Source of the DNA: Anthopleura xanthogrammica
Taxonomy: Eukaryota; Cnidaria; Anthozoa; Actiniaria; Actiniidae
Direction of reading: 5' to 3'
Assembly: GCA_964019055.1 (NCBI GenBank)
Contig: OZ025221.1
Location: 5,906,968 to 5,970,967 of the forward strand
Length of the DNA: 64,000 nucleotides
This document shows positions 35,622-50,000 of the stretch, in pieces (the stretch's first letter is position 1; the number at the start of each line of letters is the position of its first letter). The notes below the pieces were generated by a model, which had not been told where the DNA came from, made no database searches, and worked only from the letters and a program-made list of their open reading frames with translations. The position numbers and the translations under genes are program-made.

Positions 35622-36406
35622 GTTCCCGTCATTCCCCCACTAGCGTCTGCTCCAACTGGAACAACATTCCTTTCTACATTGTTTTCTATTAGCCAATCAA
35701 ATCGCTAGATGATATGCAAATTTTCTATTTTGAGTTGCCGTTGCTGTTTACAGTGCTAGTGAAGTCGCTAAACCTGTGAGATAATAATTGCTAGATTGTC
35801 AAATACAATGAAATTAGGGTCTACTAAAGTGTATTAGTCTAATTTCTATTTCACTGGTTTAGTGGTTTAACTCTAACCGAAGGAATTAGTGATTTAAACT
35901 CTGTCAACGAGAGTAGACTTCTCGTAATGCGGTGTGTTTAGTATTCATAAAAGTACTCGTGTTCAAATATATTGTCATTTAGTCCTACATTATATTGTGA
36001 GGGACCGAGAAATAGTCGAAGAGAGACAGCCCGTAGGGTTTATTTACTTGTACATTGTAGCTCAGTAATTTTAATACTTTTAAGCGAGCGTGTTTCCTAT
36101 ACTAGATTAATATTTCAATGACGAGGATAATCAATATCATCAAGTAGGAAAGATTCGCAAAAACGTCTGTATTTTCTAAAATTACGGCATCTATGGATTT
36201 TTTCTGATGAATTTTGAACTTATTTATACAAAAATCCTGGCTTACTTTGCTATAATAGTCATCCATACGTTCATTCTCTAGGGAAAGACGGCCAAGGTCA
36301 AGGTCGTACCCACAAGCTTTTTGTGGGGCTCTCTCTGATTGGTCAAATTCATAGAAAGGAATGTTGTTCCAGTTGGAGCAGACGCTAGTGGGGGAATGAC
36401 GGGAAC
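35622..36406. mobile_element. 785-bp segment bounded by a perfect 55-bp inverted repeat
   Basis: 35622-35676 and 36352-36406 are exact reverse complements over 55 bp, starting GTTCCCGTCATTCCCCCAC and ending ACAACATTCCTTTCTA. The outer edge abuts the end of the 40-bp satellite. The interior is AT-rich without ORF. No clear target-site duplication is seen, so this may be a non-autonomous transposon or a local inversion/duplication product. Confidence 0.75.
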
Positions 36407-38142
36407 CGGAAGCGCCTCACAGCGGCTGCGCAGGAGGCTAGTAAATATAGGTGAAGGCTGTTTGAGATGTGAGGGGAAAACGTGATGAGGGGAGATCAGT
36501 GATCTCATTGGCTGAGGGGGCTAGACTGGCTTCTCCCTATCTTTGTTAGTAACAAGAAACAGGAAAAGAAAAACAAACAATAAAAGAACAAACAAAGAAA
36601 TAATCCCGAAATTCTAAGTTTTTAGAAAGATATTTTGAAAATTTGTCGAAAAACCACAGGAAGCCCGAGCTGATAATAATAAACTAATGATAGCAATAAC
36701 AAAAATATTATATTCAATAATTGATACGAATTACTCAATCTTAAGTCAGTCTTGAATACGAAGGACATCTTTCAAGACTAAATTAATTCAATATTTTGGA
36801 AAATATTGTGAATATCAACAAATAGTAAATAAACAAATAAATTTACAAGCAAGCAAACAAACAAACAAACAAATGGATGAATAAATGAATGGATGGATGG
36901 ATGGATGGACGAATGAATGATATAGAATTAACTTAGAAAAATTCAATATTTTAATCAAAATATTTCGCCTCAGCAAAGTTTTCTGGGAACTTGCTGAATT
37001 TTTCTTTCGCAGTTTCTTTAAAGAAATTAATCGGAATTAAAATATTTTGTTTTTGTTTGGCCGAAAAATATTGAGATCTCTCAGCTCTGTTCTAGTATGG
37101 CTCTAAGTTAAGTACGTGCTTGCTTCAAGAGGTGTTAATATGAAAGGTTTTAGCTCCTTGAATTTCTATGATGTATACGATTACCAAGTGTTTTGTATAT
37201 TGCTTATCAATTTAAAGTACTGTAAATTTGTAAGCTAAATATTTGTTTTGGATATTTCGTTGTTGTTGGAGATGGTAGTGGCGTTGTTTTGGTATTGTTT
37301 GTTCGTTTTTTTTTTGTTTTTTTTTGTATGTAATACTGCATGCTCATAAAATCATTTCTCAATATTTTTTTCCACCGAAGATTGATTACGTATACAATTT
37401 CAAAACAAAACTGTCGACCCATATACATTGCTTTTTAAAAAGTATCTTAATTTTGACGTCTTTTCCCTCATATTTTCTTTGGTTCTGCAAGCAAAAAGGC
37501 CTAAAATTTATGCTCAATACAACTTTCCTTCTCCGAAAATCGAGCCGTAAAATAAAGAAAACCCTGCAAACATTCTGTTTTTATAATCAAGTGCGAATCT
37601 CAAAATTAAACGAAGCAAAAACAAATAGAGATCATATTGGTTTATTTTCATGTCTGTTTATGTGGAATGAGCCTTGAGTACGGAGTTTTCAATCATCATA
37701 AAATATGAAAAATGTTTTTTTTGCTTATCACTAACTAGTCTTAATTAATCTGATACGGTATATTTTAAGAAGACCGCCTTTCTTCTCGTCTTTCCTACTT
37801 AATATAAAGTGTGTTTGTTGTTAAGGAAAAACAAATTTCCCGGCATTTTTCTGTAGAAAAAAAATTCAATTACGCTGTAAAAAGCTCCAATTTAAGTGTA
37901 TTTAGTATAGAAGTCAACATCTTTTCAACACTTTATGCTAAACAATCAAAATGAAGAACTCGGTAAACAAAAAATGGAAAGATACATTAATTATTTATAT
38001 TTACATTGAAGCATCCAAATTGCTCAGTTTTAGGAATCCATATATATATCTAATTCACTCATCAAATATTAAAAGCAAAATTATATGTTTATGTGTAAAT
38101 TTGTTTATTTCCTATTTTTATTTTTTATTTTTATTATTATTC
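36407..38142. other. Intergenic
   Basis: AT-rich, with short (GGAT)n and (CAAA)n tracts near 36850-36910. An open stretch at 37324-37677 (plus) is low complexity and not supported as a gene. Confidence 0.4.
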
Positions 38143-39369
38143 TTATTTTTTTTGCTTAATGAATTCGTCATGGTATTTTTGATATTGCTTCATTAAATTG
38201 TTAGTTGATATGCTTGGAAAATGTCCAAGTTTGTGGGGACTTTTTTGTCGACTCACGGACGACATATTATTATGACTTGAAATTGCAGGTAAAGAGACGG
38301 TACTTGAGGTGGTAGTGCCTTGGCTAAGCTGTCGAGTTGGTCCTGCAATTTTCCTTGTTTCCTTGAAGTTTTTCTGCGATTTTATTTTCTTGTTTGCAAA
38401 TTCTGTAGAGCTACACGTCTTTAAGGATTTGCTACTAAAATTCTGTTGTTTGGGGTTCGCTTTTCCGAATATTTTAAGCTTATTGGAAACCGGACTATTT
38501 TCTGGCTCCCAAACCCAGGACCTGTAGTTTTTATCCGTGTTGAATTTTCGTCGTACTTCTTCAAGTTCAGTTTCTTTGACGTTATCATTTTTTTTGAAGG
38601 CCAATCTTTCCTCAACCGTAACATTTAGAAACGGGTTTTTCCTGTTCGTGAGATTTTCTTTCGTTTTCACTCGACTTTTTTCTGGTCTCCAATGGCTGAT
38701 ATGATAATGAGACTTGGAAAGAAACCTCGTATTGAGTTCAAAATTCTGGTTATACACAGAAAACTGTTTACTAAGTCTGTTCGTAGCTCGTTTAATTCCG
38801 CAGGTATTTTCTTCTTTTCCTTCTTGCTTTAATGACTGACTAAGTTCTTGGTCTACAACCCTTTCTTTTTCACAGGTTGACTCTAGGAACAGATCGTTAA
38901 CACTTTTAGACCTTCTACGTCCTGAAGCAACCGATTGACGTTGTTGTCCACTGCTTTCATCTTCAGTTTGTTCAATTTTTACCTTATTACAATCTATATT
39001 TTCCTTCAGATAAGCTTGATTACTATCACAAACTCTTTTCTCAGACGATAAAAACTTCCCCCAACAAGAGGATTTTAAACTTTCGCAAACATATGCACGA
39101 GGCTTCATCAAAAGACCGACAGGTTTTTCCAGGCTCGACTTCCGTAGACTTTTCACGTCTTCGTGGACTTTTTCAAAGGAGTGTTCACGACTGCCGAATA
39201 ACTTGAGCAAATCATACTCACTGCTCAGGGTATCTGGATAATCATCTCGGTAGTTCCATTCGCTACTATCGGCATCCCATCCGAGGTTGACATATCGAGA
39301 AAGAAAGTCTTGGTCTTCGTCGGTCGCGACACGAGGCGAACATAACGTCGAGTCACGTCGGGACTCCAT
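38143..39369 (-). CDS. Unrecognised disordered protein, Ser/Lys-rich
   Basis: A 408-aa uninterrupted ORF starting MESRRDSTLCSPRVATDEDQ. A strong acceptor (TGTATTTACAG) lies 10 bp before the ATG, suggesting a 5' untranslated exon upstream; the open frame continues past the acceptor only by chance. The protein is hydrophilic, rich in Ser, Lys, Asn and Glu. Aromatic/acidic N-terminal motifs (RYVNLGWDADSSEWNYRDDY) and a basic C-terminus ending MKQYQKYHDEFIKQKK are visible. There is no membrane segment or enzyme motif. The length of the frame in AT-rich DNA makes it very likely coding. Family unknown. Confidence 0.65.
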   Translation of the reverse strand: MESRRDSTLCSPRVATDEDQDFLSRYVNLGWDADSSEWNYRDDYPDTLSSEYDLLKLFGSREHSFEKVHEDVKSLRKSSLEKPVGLLMKPRAYVCESLKSSCWGKFLSSEKRVCDSNQAYLKENIDCNKVKIEQTEDESSGQQRQSVASGRRRSKSVNDLFLESTCEKERVVDQELSQSLKQEGKEENTCGIKRATNRLSKQFSVYNQNFELNTRFLSKSHYHISHWRPEKSRVKTKENLTNRKNPFLNVTVEERLAFKKNDNVKETELEEVRRKFNTDKNYRSWVWEPENSPVSNKLKIFGKANPKQQNFSSKSLKTCSSTEFANKKIKSQKNFKETRKIAGPTRQLSQGTTTSSTVSLPAISSHNNMSSVSRQKSPHKLGHFPSISTNNLMKQYQKYHDEFIKQKK

Positions 39370-42249
<2,880 letters not shown>

Positions 42250-43278
42250 TTAAATTTCTTCTTCGGCATTCCTCGAATTTCCTTGAGAATAGTCAGGAGT
42301 ACTGTGCGATATTCGGACGTATTCTCTTAGCAGTGGTGTAGAGGGGACGCCATTAAATCCACTACTGTAGCGGTCTTTAATCTGACACTTGTTCCAAGTC
42401 AATGGCGGGAAAATCGGACAACGCACGTCACTATTTTCCCGCGCAATGACATCAATAACATCAATAACATTTTCACTTTGAATATCCATTCTTTCCTCCC
42501 CAGAATAATATTCCATGTCTTTGATATCAAAATACTGGTAATCGAGGTCTTCTATTTCTTCAAAAGCTGCTGGAGTTGATTTTCTGCTTAAAGCACACTT
42601 CAGTGCACGACTTCCAGTTCGCTTTTTAAAATTCGTTTTTTCAGAACTATTAATTTTCTTCTTTGAATCATACGTCTTACCTTCTTCCACATTGCTTGAG
42701 AAAAGTGGAGCCACTTCTCTAGATACTTCACTACTTTCTTTACCTCTGCTAATGGGTCTATTTTCTTCTTTCATTCTACTCTCCATCACCGATAGCTTCA
42801 GCTGTCGTTTTAACACCTCTCCATTCGAGAACACTTCACATACTTTTCTTGAATTCCCTGTGTTAAATTGCTTTTCGGAGTTAAATCTCGATAATTCTTC
42901 TGACATATCGACAATTCCTTTCCGTGTTGGCATCGTTTGTCTACCAGTTTCCTTAGCACTTGAATTTTGCGAGTAAATACTGTTATTTCGATGAAAATCG
43001 GGTTTGTTACCTTGGCAATGGACTCTTGTTGCTGCCATAGTTGTTTCTCTTCTGATGTTACTACATTTGTTTGAAGTTAAATTTTTCTTAATTCTTGATG
43101 GACTGTTTGACGTGGTGTCGAAGTCGTTTGAATTTCGAGGCATTCTCGGAGTAGTACAAGAAGTTCCTTCAAGGACGAAGGCAGGATTTGAAAAGTTAGC
43201 ACGGCAAGAATGTTTTAGAGATAAGCACCCACTAAAAACCGCTTCTTTGCGGCTTGATTGTTTCATCGCCTTGAGCAT
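42250..43278 (-). CDS. Unrecognised disordered protein with conserved-looking C-terminus
   Basis: A 342-aa ORF starting MLKAMKQSSRKEAV. Two upstream ATGs lie out of frame within 25 bp, one opening a very short upstream ORF. The protein is Ser/Asn/Lys/Arg-rich and lacks membrane segments. An acidic patch (IEDLDYQYFDIKDMEYYSGE) sits at about residues 238-258. The C-terminal ~45 residues contain IFPPLTWNKCQIKDRYSSGF and VPSTPLLREYVRIS, which look like a conserved linear motif region. It ends NAEEEI. I do not recognise the family. Like the gene at 38143 it is minus-strand, but no relationship between the two proteins is visible. Confidence 0.62.
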   Translation of the reverse strand: MLKAMKQSSRKEAVFSGCLSLKHSCRANFSNPAFVLEGTSCTTPRMPRNSNDFDTTSNSPSRIKKNLTSNKCSNIRRETTMAATRVHCQGNKPDFHRNNSIYSQNSSAKETGRQTMPTRKGIVDMSEELSRFNSEKQFNTGNSRKVCEVFSNGEVLKRQLKLSVMESRMKEENRPISRGKESSEVSREVAPLFSSNVEEGKTYDSKKKINSSEKTNFKKRTGSRALKCALSRKSTPAAFEEIEDLDYQYFDIKDMEYYSGEERMDIQSENVIDVIDVIARENSDVRCPIFPPLTWNKCQIKDRYSSGFNGVPSTPLLREYVRISHSTPDYSQGNSRNAEEEI

Positions 43279-44189
43279 AACAACATCGCCTTTAACATTT
43301 TAGAATAGCAATAAAAAAACCTAATTGGCCAATAAGGTCTTTTGGTGCCGATGTCCTGGTGATTTCCTTCAAAAGACGGCTGAGTTGATTAAAAACAAAA
43401 AGGAAAAATAAAAATTGAAATTAACGGGAAGTCTTGTGTTTAAACAAATACTTAATATTCTTGAAGTGTGCCAACAACACCTGCTAAGGTCACGTGGTGG
43501 GATGTTGCTATGGATACACAAGCCTTCGAAATCGTTTGAATCTAAAATAGAGCTTAGGATTTTTTTTAGGAATATTCTTTATAATTTGAAAAAAGACCTA
43601 GAAATCTTGAGATATTGAGGAGCATACATTCTATGCCATTTATAATAAATAGTAGCACATAGTTTAATAATTATATTGGAAGACAAAAATTTCAGTTTTG
43701 AATAAGGTTTTATTATGAAATTCTTTATTTTACAAGCTCAATTTATACAAGAAAATTCATTAGCATTCTTCAATTCACTCTTAATAGAACGAATTCTTAT
43801 ATCGCACTTTTCCATGCTGATGAGTTCTGCTGATATTTAAATGAGCTGTATGGAGCTCAAACAACAGAAATAATAAATTAAAAAATAATTCGCTGTACTT
43901 GCAAAAACAAGCAAGTCTAAAAAACTGCACAAACGTAAAACGTAAGGGAAAGTAGAGAATTTAATTCCTATTATACAAAGTCTTTAACAAAACATATAAA
44001 ACTGTAAAGGGATTATTTAAAAAATCGATGATAAAAAAACTTGTTTTCAAACATGCATTTCTACGATATTTAGGGTTTGGGAATGATTTAGTACGAGTAT
44101 TAAAACGCATTTGCAAGGATATACCTGGTTCGCGCTACTAGTACTCCACATAGCTCATTTGAAGATTAGCGGAATTCATTAGCATACCG

Positions 44190-44561
44190 TCATTTGAAAA
44201 AACGTTGTCATCGATTGGCTCCGCGACTATGCGACTAGCCCGAACGGGAGTACGGGTAAAAATCACTGAAGCAGTTGAATTCTTCACTGATTAAATATGC
44301 GCCGGGCTTACAGTACGAAAATTCACTGGCAAAATAGTATTTTAATGACTTACTAGTTTCAAAATTGGGAACATCTTTGACTGAATATCAGTCATATCGA
44401 CTTTTGTCTTCCTTTCGCAAAACCCGAAGACATACATTTAAAGGGTTGCTGCTTATATTATCTCATTAGTAAACAAAAACAACTACTTCAGAGCGAATCG
44501 CTTCAGTGATTTCTACCCAAACTCCGTTTCGGTCCAGTCGCGTAGTCGCGGAGCCGGTCAG
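44190..44561 (-). mobile_element. MITE with GC-rich terminal inverted repeats (copy 1)
   Basis: Ends carry CGGCTCCGCGACTAcGCGACT in opposite orientation (here GGCTCCGCGACTATGCGACT, and AGTCGCGTAGTCGCGGAGCC). The interior matches 55828-56226 in inverted orientation, with landmarks AAATATGCGCCGGGCTTAC, TCGCAAAACCCGAAGACAT and CTACTTCAGAGCGAA. No ORF. A non-autonomous DNA transposon is the simplest reading. Confidence 0.75.
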
Positions 44562-44721
44562 CTATATACGAATTCGCTCTAATTCTTGGCTATTTCACGC
44601 AAAACGTTGTGGGTCAAACTGGAAACTAGTTATTTTATGTACTGAGTTTGTCTACCCACGTTAAATAAAGTTTGTATGTAAGTAAATGGTAAAAAAATGC
44701 AAGCTAACCTAATATATGTAA

Positions 44722-45098
44722 TTATCATATGACCGTATTTCACTGTATGCGTGATTCTAAAAAAAACCTTTGGGGAAAATGTCGTCAGCAAACAAAGTAC
44801 GCTTTTCCGAAAAGTGTAATAATTTCCCGTTCGGACTCGCCGTTCGGACTCGCTGCCGTCAATCATGTAAAAACTACGCATTTTGATTCGCATTTATTAA
44901 AAACGCTTTGAAATCGATTTTTTATATGTGGTCATATGATAAAATGCTTATTGACTGAGTTAAGGTCGGTCCGAACGGGAAAATATTTGGCTCGAGGTCC
45001 TTGGCACGGAACTCGCTGCGCTCGTTCCGTACTTCAGGACCTCGAGCCAAATATTTTCCCGTTCGGACCTCCCACTCAGTCAATAAGTACATAGTATT
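44722..45098 (-). repeat. Dispersed 370-bp palindrome-containing repeat (copy B)
   Basis: Reverse-complement copy of 28871-29242 with only scattered differences, retaining the CTCGAG hairpin and both ends. Confidence 0.85.
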
Positions 45099-45781
45099 GT
45101 AAAAACTAATATTGTTATTTTGTTAGCTTAATGAACCGAAAATCGTTCTCAAATAATGAAAACAAAAGCACATCCTGATCCTTTTTCTATAAATCTTAAT
45201 AATAACGTAAAATTTTAGGGTTTTGCCCTGTTGAAGTTCAAAACGTGTATGGTTCCTCAATAAAATTTAGAAGGTTATTATGCGGTTTTGAGCGGCTTTT
45301 GTGCGCGCGCACATCATTGGTTCAAATTGAACGTTCAAAGGTAGTCAGTCACCTTAACTTACATAAATAATTTAATCTAAAGTACTTGAATGCAATGTTA
45401 ATTACGCGTGGGAAAATCTACTGTTCCAGTCAACATGGCTGCCGCGTGAGTAATATTCATTATTCTTAGTTATTCAAGCCTTTATAATTTAGCCGAAAAA
45501 AACCATTTCTATTTCAATATCCTTTTTAATTTCAGCATTTTTTTTTATAAAATATTTTTTTTCCATTTCATAGCTTTTAATATTTGACACCAACATTTTT
45601 ATGAAAATTTCTGGGGCTGTCAAACCGGCTGAGCAACCACATTTCTAAAAATGAATAAATATTTTGCAAATCTTTCTATTCGCTGTTTTCTTATCAAATC
45701 TAACTTTGTAACACAACAATTTTTATTCTCTAAATTTGTACGTTGATTGGTTAAACGAAGTTGAATCGTTTTTGTGGAATT

Positions 45782-46964
45782 TTATAGGGGCTCGCACCCA
45801 GACTTCCACACAATTCGTTTGACATTGGACGAGGTGTCCTGGTCCGTTAGATCAGTAATCCTTGCGATGGAATGCCGACGCTGAATCTTGGGTTTACTCT
45901 TCGAATTAAGACTAAAAGCTCGTTCCAAATTACTGGAACTAGTTCTACAAGCTTTCATTTTCGCCTTTCTCAAACTAGCATTTAATTTGATAAATTGTTG
46001 AAATATCGCATCAGCTTTGATGACCTCTTGATAGAAGGATTCGTCCAAGCCTTTTTTATCATGTTTTTTCAGCTGTGCTAATTCTATCCCTCCTAATCCC
46101 AGTTCTATTACAGACCTTCTTCTGGTGATGGGCGTGGTCGGTTTGCGTGACGCTTTGGCACGGATAAAATTCTTCGCCACTAGAGTTAAAACTTTAAGTT
46201 TTTTCTCCAAGTCCTTGGCTGCTAACGTGGCTGCTAACTTTTCTTTGGATTCTTTCAAGTGCTTCATGAGAACGGCTATGACGACGTTGACGAGAACGAA
46301 CTGAGCCGACAGTACGAAGGTAACGAAGTACAGCGGTGCTGTGTATTTAGTGATGCAACAGTTTTTACGGCAGTTCGCTGAACCGTCGCACTTGGATCGC
46401 AGTGTGTCCTGTTGGTAAAAATAGAATGCACTATGACGTAATATCCGGAGGAAGTAAAAATTCACGTCGTAAAGAATGGATGCATACCTTAAGGATGCCA
46501 TTCCAGTTGTCTCCTGTAGCAATCCTGAACAATGTCAACATGGCAGAACCAAGGTCATGAAAGTGAGCATGACGACTCAGTCCCTCACAGGGGTAGTCAT
46601 GGGAACACTCTGTCAAGAAATGAATAAGAAGAGCGGATTGGTTGAGAGAATTGTATTAATTTTGTGGATATGTATAACAACGTAAGACGGCAAGACGACC
46701 CATTCACTCACAGGGGTAGTCATTGGAACACTTTGTCAACAAATAAATATAATTTGATTGGCTGAGAAAGTTTATTCATGGAACATGGGGAAAAACTTAC
46801 TGCGCATGATCGCGGAAAACTTATCAACAAACTTGGAGATTTACTTACCCAGCGAACCGAAGAGCTGAATGCCGAGACAAGAATAGATAAAAAACAGCAA
46901 TAGAAATAACAGACCTAGGTTTGCAACCTGTGAACATCAAAACATTACAGACATTAAGGTCAGC

Positions 46965-47014
<50 letters not shown>

Positions 47015-50000
47015 TTTATTTATATAGCGCACAAATCTAAGATTCTAAGGCGCTTTACAAAAGGTGAATAAATATAATATATAAAACAAAAGTTGGTCAT
47101 AGCATATCTAAAAATTTGAGTATATCTAAAAAGAAAATATATATATATATATATGAATCTAAAAATATCTACAAGCATTTGTTGAGAGTAATAAATTGCC
47201 TGTGTGGGTTACCTGTGGTAAGGCCTCGAACAGCGTGTCTAGAAGAGAACGAACTCCTTTGGCGAGTTTGACAAGCTTTAAAACTGAAAGTAAAGAAAGG
47301 AAAATGTTTCAAAGATGTCATTTCTTTACTTTAAAGTGATCCGTAGGTCCATATGAATGTGGGGCTTATTGGTAGGTTCCATTCACGTACCGTCCACTAT
47401 TCCTAGTATCCTAAGGGTCCCCATGGTAATGGGTTTATTGATAGGTCAGGTTCACGTACCTCTGACTATTCTTACAACCTTGAGGGTCCTTATAACAGTA
47501 GAGTTTATTGATAGGTCAGGTTCACGTACCTCTGACTATTCTTAGTACCCTGAGGGTCCTTATAACAGTAGGGTTTATTGATAGGTCAGGTTCACGTACC
47601 TCTGACTATTCTTAGTACCCTGAGGGTCCTTATAACAGTGGGGTTTATTTGGTAGGTCAGGTTCACGTACCTCTGACTATTCTTACAACCTTGAGGGTCC
47701 TTATAACAGTAGGGTTTTTATTGATAGGTCAGGTTCACGTACCTCTGACTATTCTAAGTACCCTGAGGGTCCTTATAACAGTGGGGTTTATTGATAGGTC
47801 AGTTTCACGTACCTCTGACTATTCTAAGTACCCTGAGGGTCCTTATAACAGTGGGGTTTATTGGTAGGTCAGGTTCACGTACCTCTGACTATTCTTAGTA
47901 CCCTGAGGGTCCTTATAACAGTGGGGTTTATTGGTAGGTCTTTATTCACAAGGTCTGTCAACAGTATTCCTAAAACTGATAGTATGACGATAATCAGGTC
48001 CACAATGTTCCATCTGTTGCAATAAACAAAATAAATTGTTAGAAAAAAGAAAAATATATAAATTATTTTAAGATATAAGATTTCTACATGACCTTGGGTT
48101 GGCTTAGAGGTTCGGCTCAAGGTTTGTATAGACCCCTTGCACGAATTCCCAACCTGGGGGTCAAAATAATTAAAAATATTAACATCAAAAGAGATTTCAA
48201 TCCTCAAGAGGAGTGAGCTCTTTTGTTTTGACCCCCAGGTTGGGAATTAGTGCAAGGGGTCTATACAAACCTTGAGCCGAACCTAATGACATAAAAGTAG
48301 GCCGCATTATTATCCATTATTTTCCATATGCGCACTGCTCATGTGAAGTTCGACATTTGATCTTCGGCCTAAGTTACTAAACGAATTTAAAATGACATGA
48401 ATTTTAAAAAAGAGGATCTTTCTTTAATTTTATCATAGATCTCTTAAATTACAACACAAAATGTTTTGAATATTGTATAGAGATTTCATGAAAGCGTTAC
48501 TGCAGGGTCATGCCGTACCGTGACCGTGTAACGTCTGACAATTCTTAATTCTGATTGGTGGAGAAGTTATCTCGCACACTCTGATTAGTTCAATCGATAT
48601 TACTTGTGTTCCGTGTGTCGCATTATTTCCCCACAGAATCAGGCTGCTCTAAAAGATAAAAAAGTTGTTGCAGAGGAATGTAGTATACACTTACCTATCT
48701 TTAACGTATCTAATCGGCCCTAGTGCGATAGCTTTTAACACCACTTCCAATACAAAGACAGCAGTGAAGAAATAATTTGTAGTCTCGACAAAAATATTGA
48801 AATTCTACAAAAAAGAGGTGAAATAGAAGAGTTAATGAAATGGTAGCCTGCGTAGCCAGGCCCCTAGGCCGTCGGGGCCTGGGGGAGGGATGGGAGAAGG
48901 GAGTGAGAAATGCTGAGGAAGGAAACAGGCGAGGATCAAAAGGAACTTTATCTACAAGTTATGGCGGGTATGAGAATCCAACCTAAGATCATACTGTTGA
49001 GAGGCAGCGCATTAACAAGTTTCATTCAGTTGATCAAATTTGAATCTCATTATCTGCTCCTAATGGTGGTCAAACACTGACCCATGTGCCGTCAATCAGA
49101 AAAAATTCTTTTGAAAATTTACGATTCAGCTGATGAACACACACGAGGCAGAAAATGGGTGGAACCCAACACTTAGCTGTGCTGTGGTACCCTAATATTG
49201 ACTGTTATAGTGATATACAGCTAGTATGCATACGTACCTTAGACATGTGATAATGCTCCAAAGACATACATATCACATTCAGGCAGATAATAACCGCGAT
49301 AGCGATATCCCAATACTGGTGCATACACACATCGTGGATACGTCGACGAACCACGTTGTATTTTGTATGATACTGATCATCATCCACTAAAAACGCAAGA
49401 CAAATCCCACAATATTACTATAAAGCGGGCAGTTTTCGAAGTCTCAAAGAGGGTATTTTTTTTACTAATATATATATATATACCTCTATTAAGCGGCCAG
49501 TTGATAAAATCACAAAGTAGTGGCCACTTGACCACCCCCGTGGTTTGCCGCTCTGTAGAAATATGACCGCAATTTAGAGTATCTTTCAGATCCTAGAAAC
49601 TCGAGGGGCTTATTTTTCGTACGAACGTGCACGCCCTGAGATCGTGAAGGTGCCGTTTTGAGCATTTTTATTGGATATGAGTAGTAAGATTCAAGCCTTA
49701 TTGATAAACAAAGAAATAATACTAAAGGAAAAATCAGTGATTTTTCTATCAAATACTGACCGTGAGCTTTCTTCTTTGTTTTCCTTTCTCTTTCCACCTT
49801 CTGATGTTTCTGTTCTTCTTCATCTAGTTTTGCCCTGCACCGCTGAAAATTCTCTACCACAACTCCAACGATCATGTTCAGAACGAGGAATCCGCCAAGA
49901 AGTAGGAAAGGAATGAAGTAAATGAGGCACCACTCAGCATAGTTAACTACAGGCTGACGAAAAAGATACGGTTACTATTAACATAGAAAAGAGTACGTAG

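Larger units (their letters stand above)
43279..45781. other. Intergenic region, mostly transposon relics
   Basis: Contains the two dispersed repeats listed at 44190-44561 and 44722-45098; otherwise AT-rich. At 45434 an ATGGCTGCCGC|GTGAGT word resembles a first coding exon on the plus strand, but no downstream exon is visible. The Cav3 3' untranslated region must lie just below 45782. Confidence 0.45.

Noticed and set aside
45434..45450. Possible plus-strand first exon ATGGCTGCCGC|GTGAGT
   Set aside because: No in-frame downstream exon is visible and the following plus-strand DNA is the Cav3 antisense.
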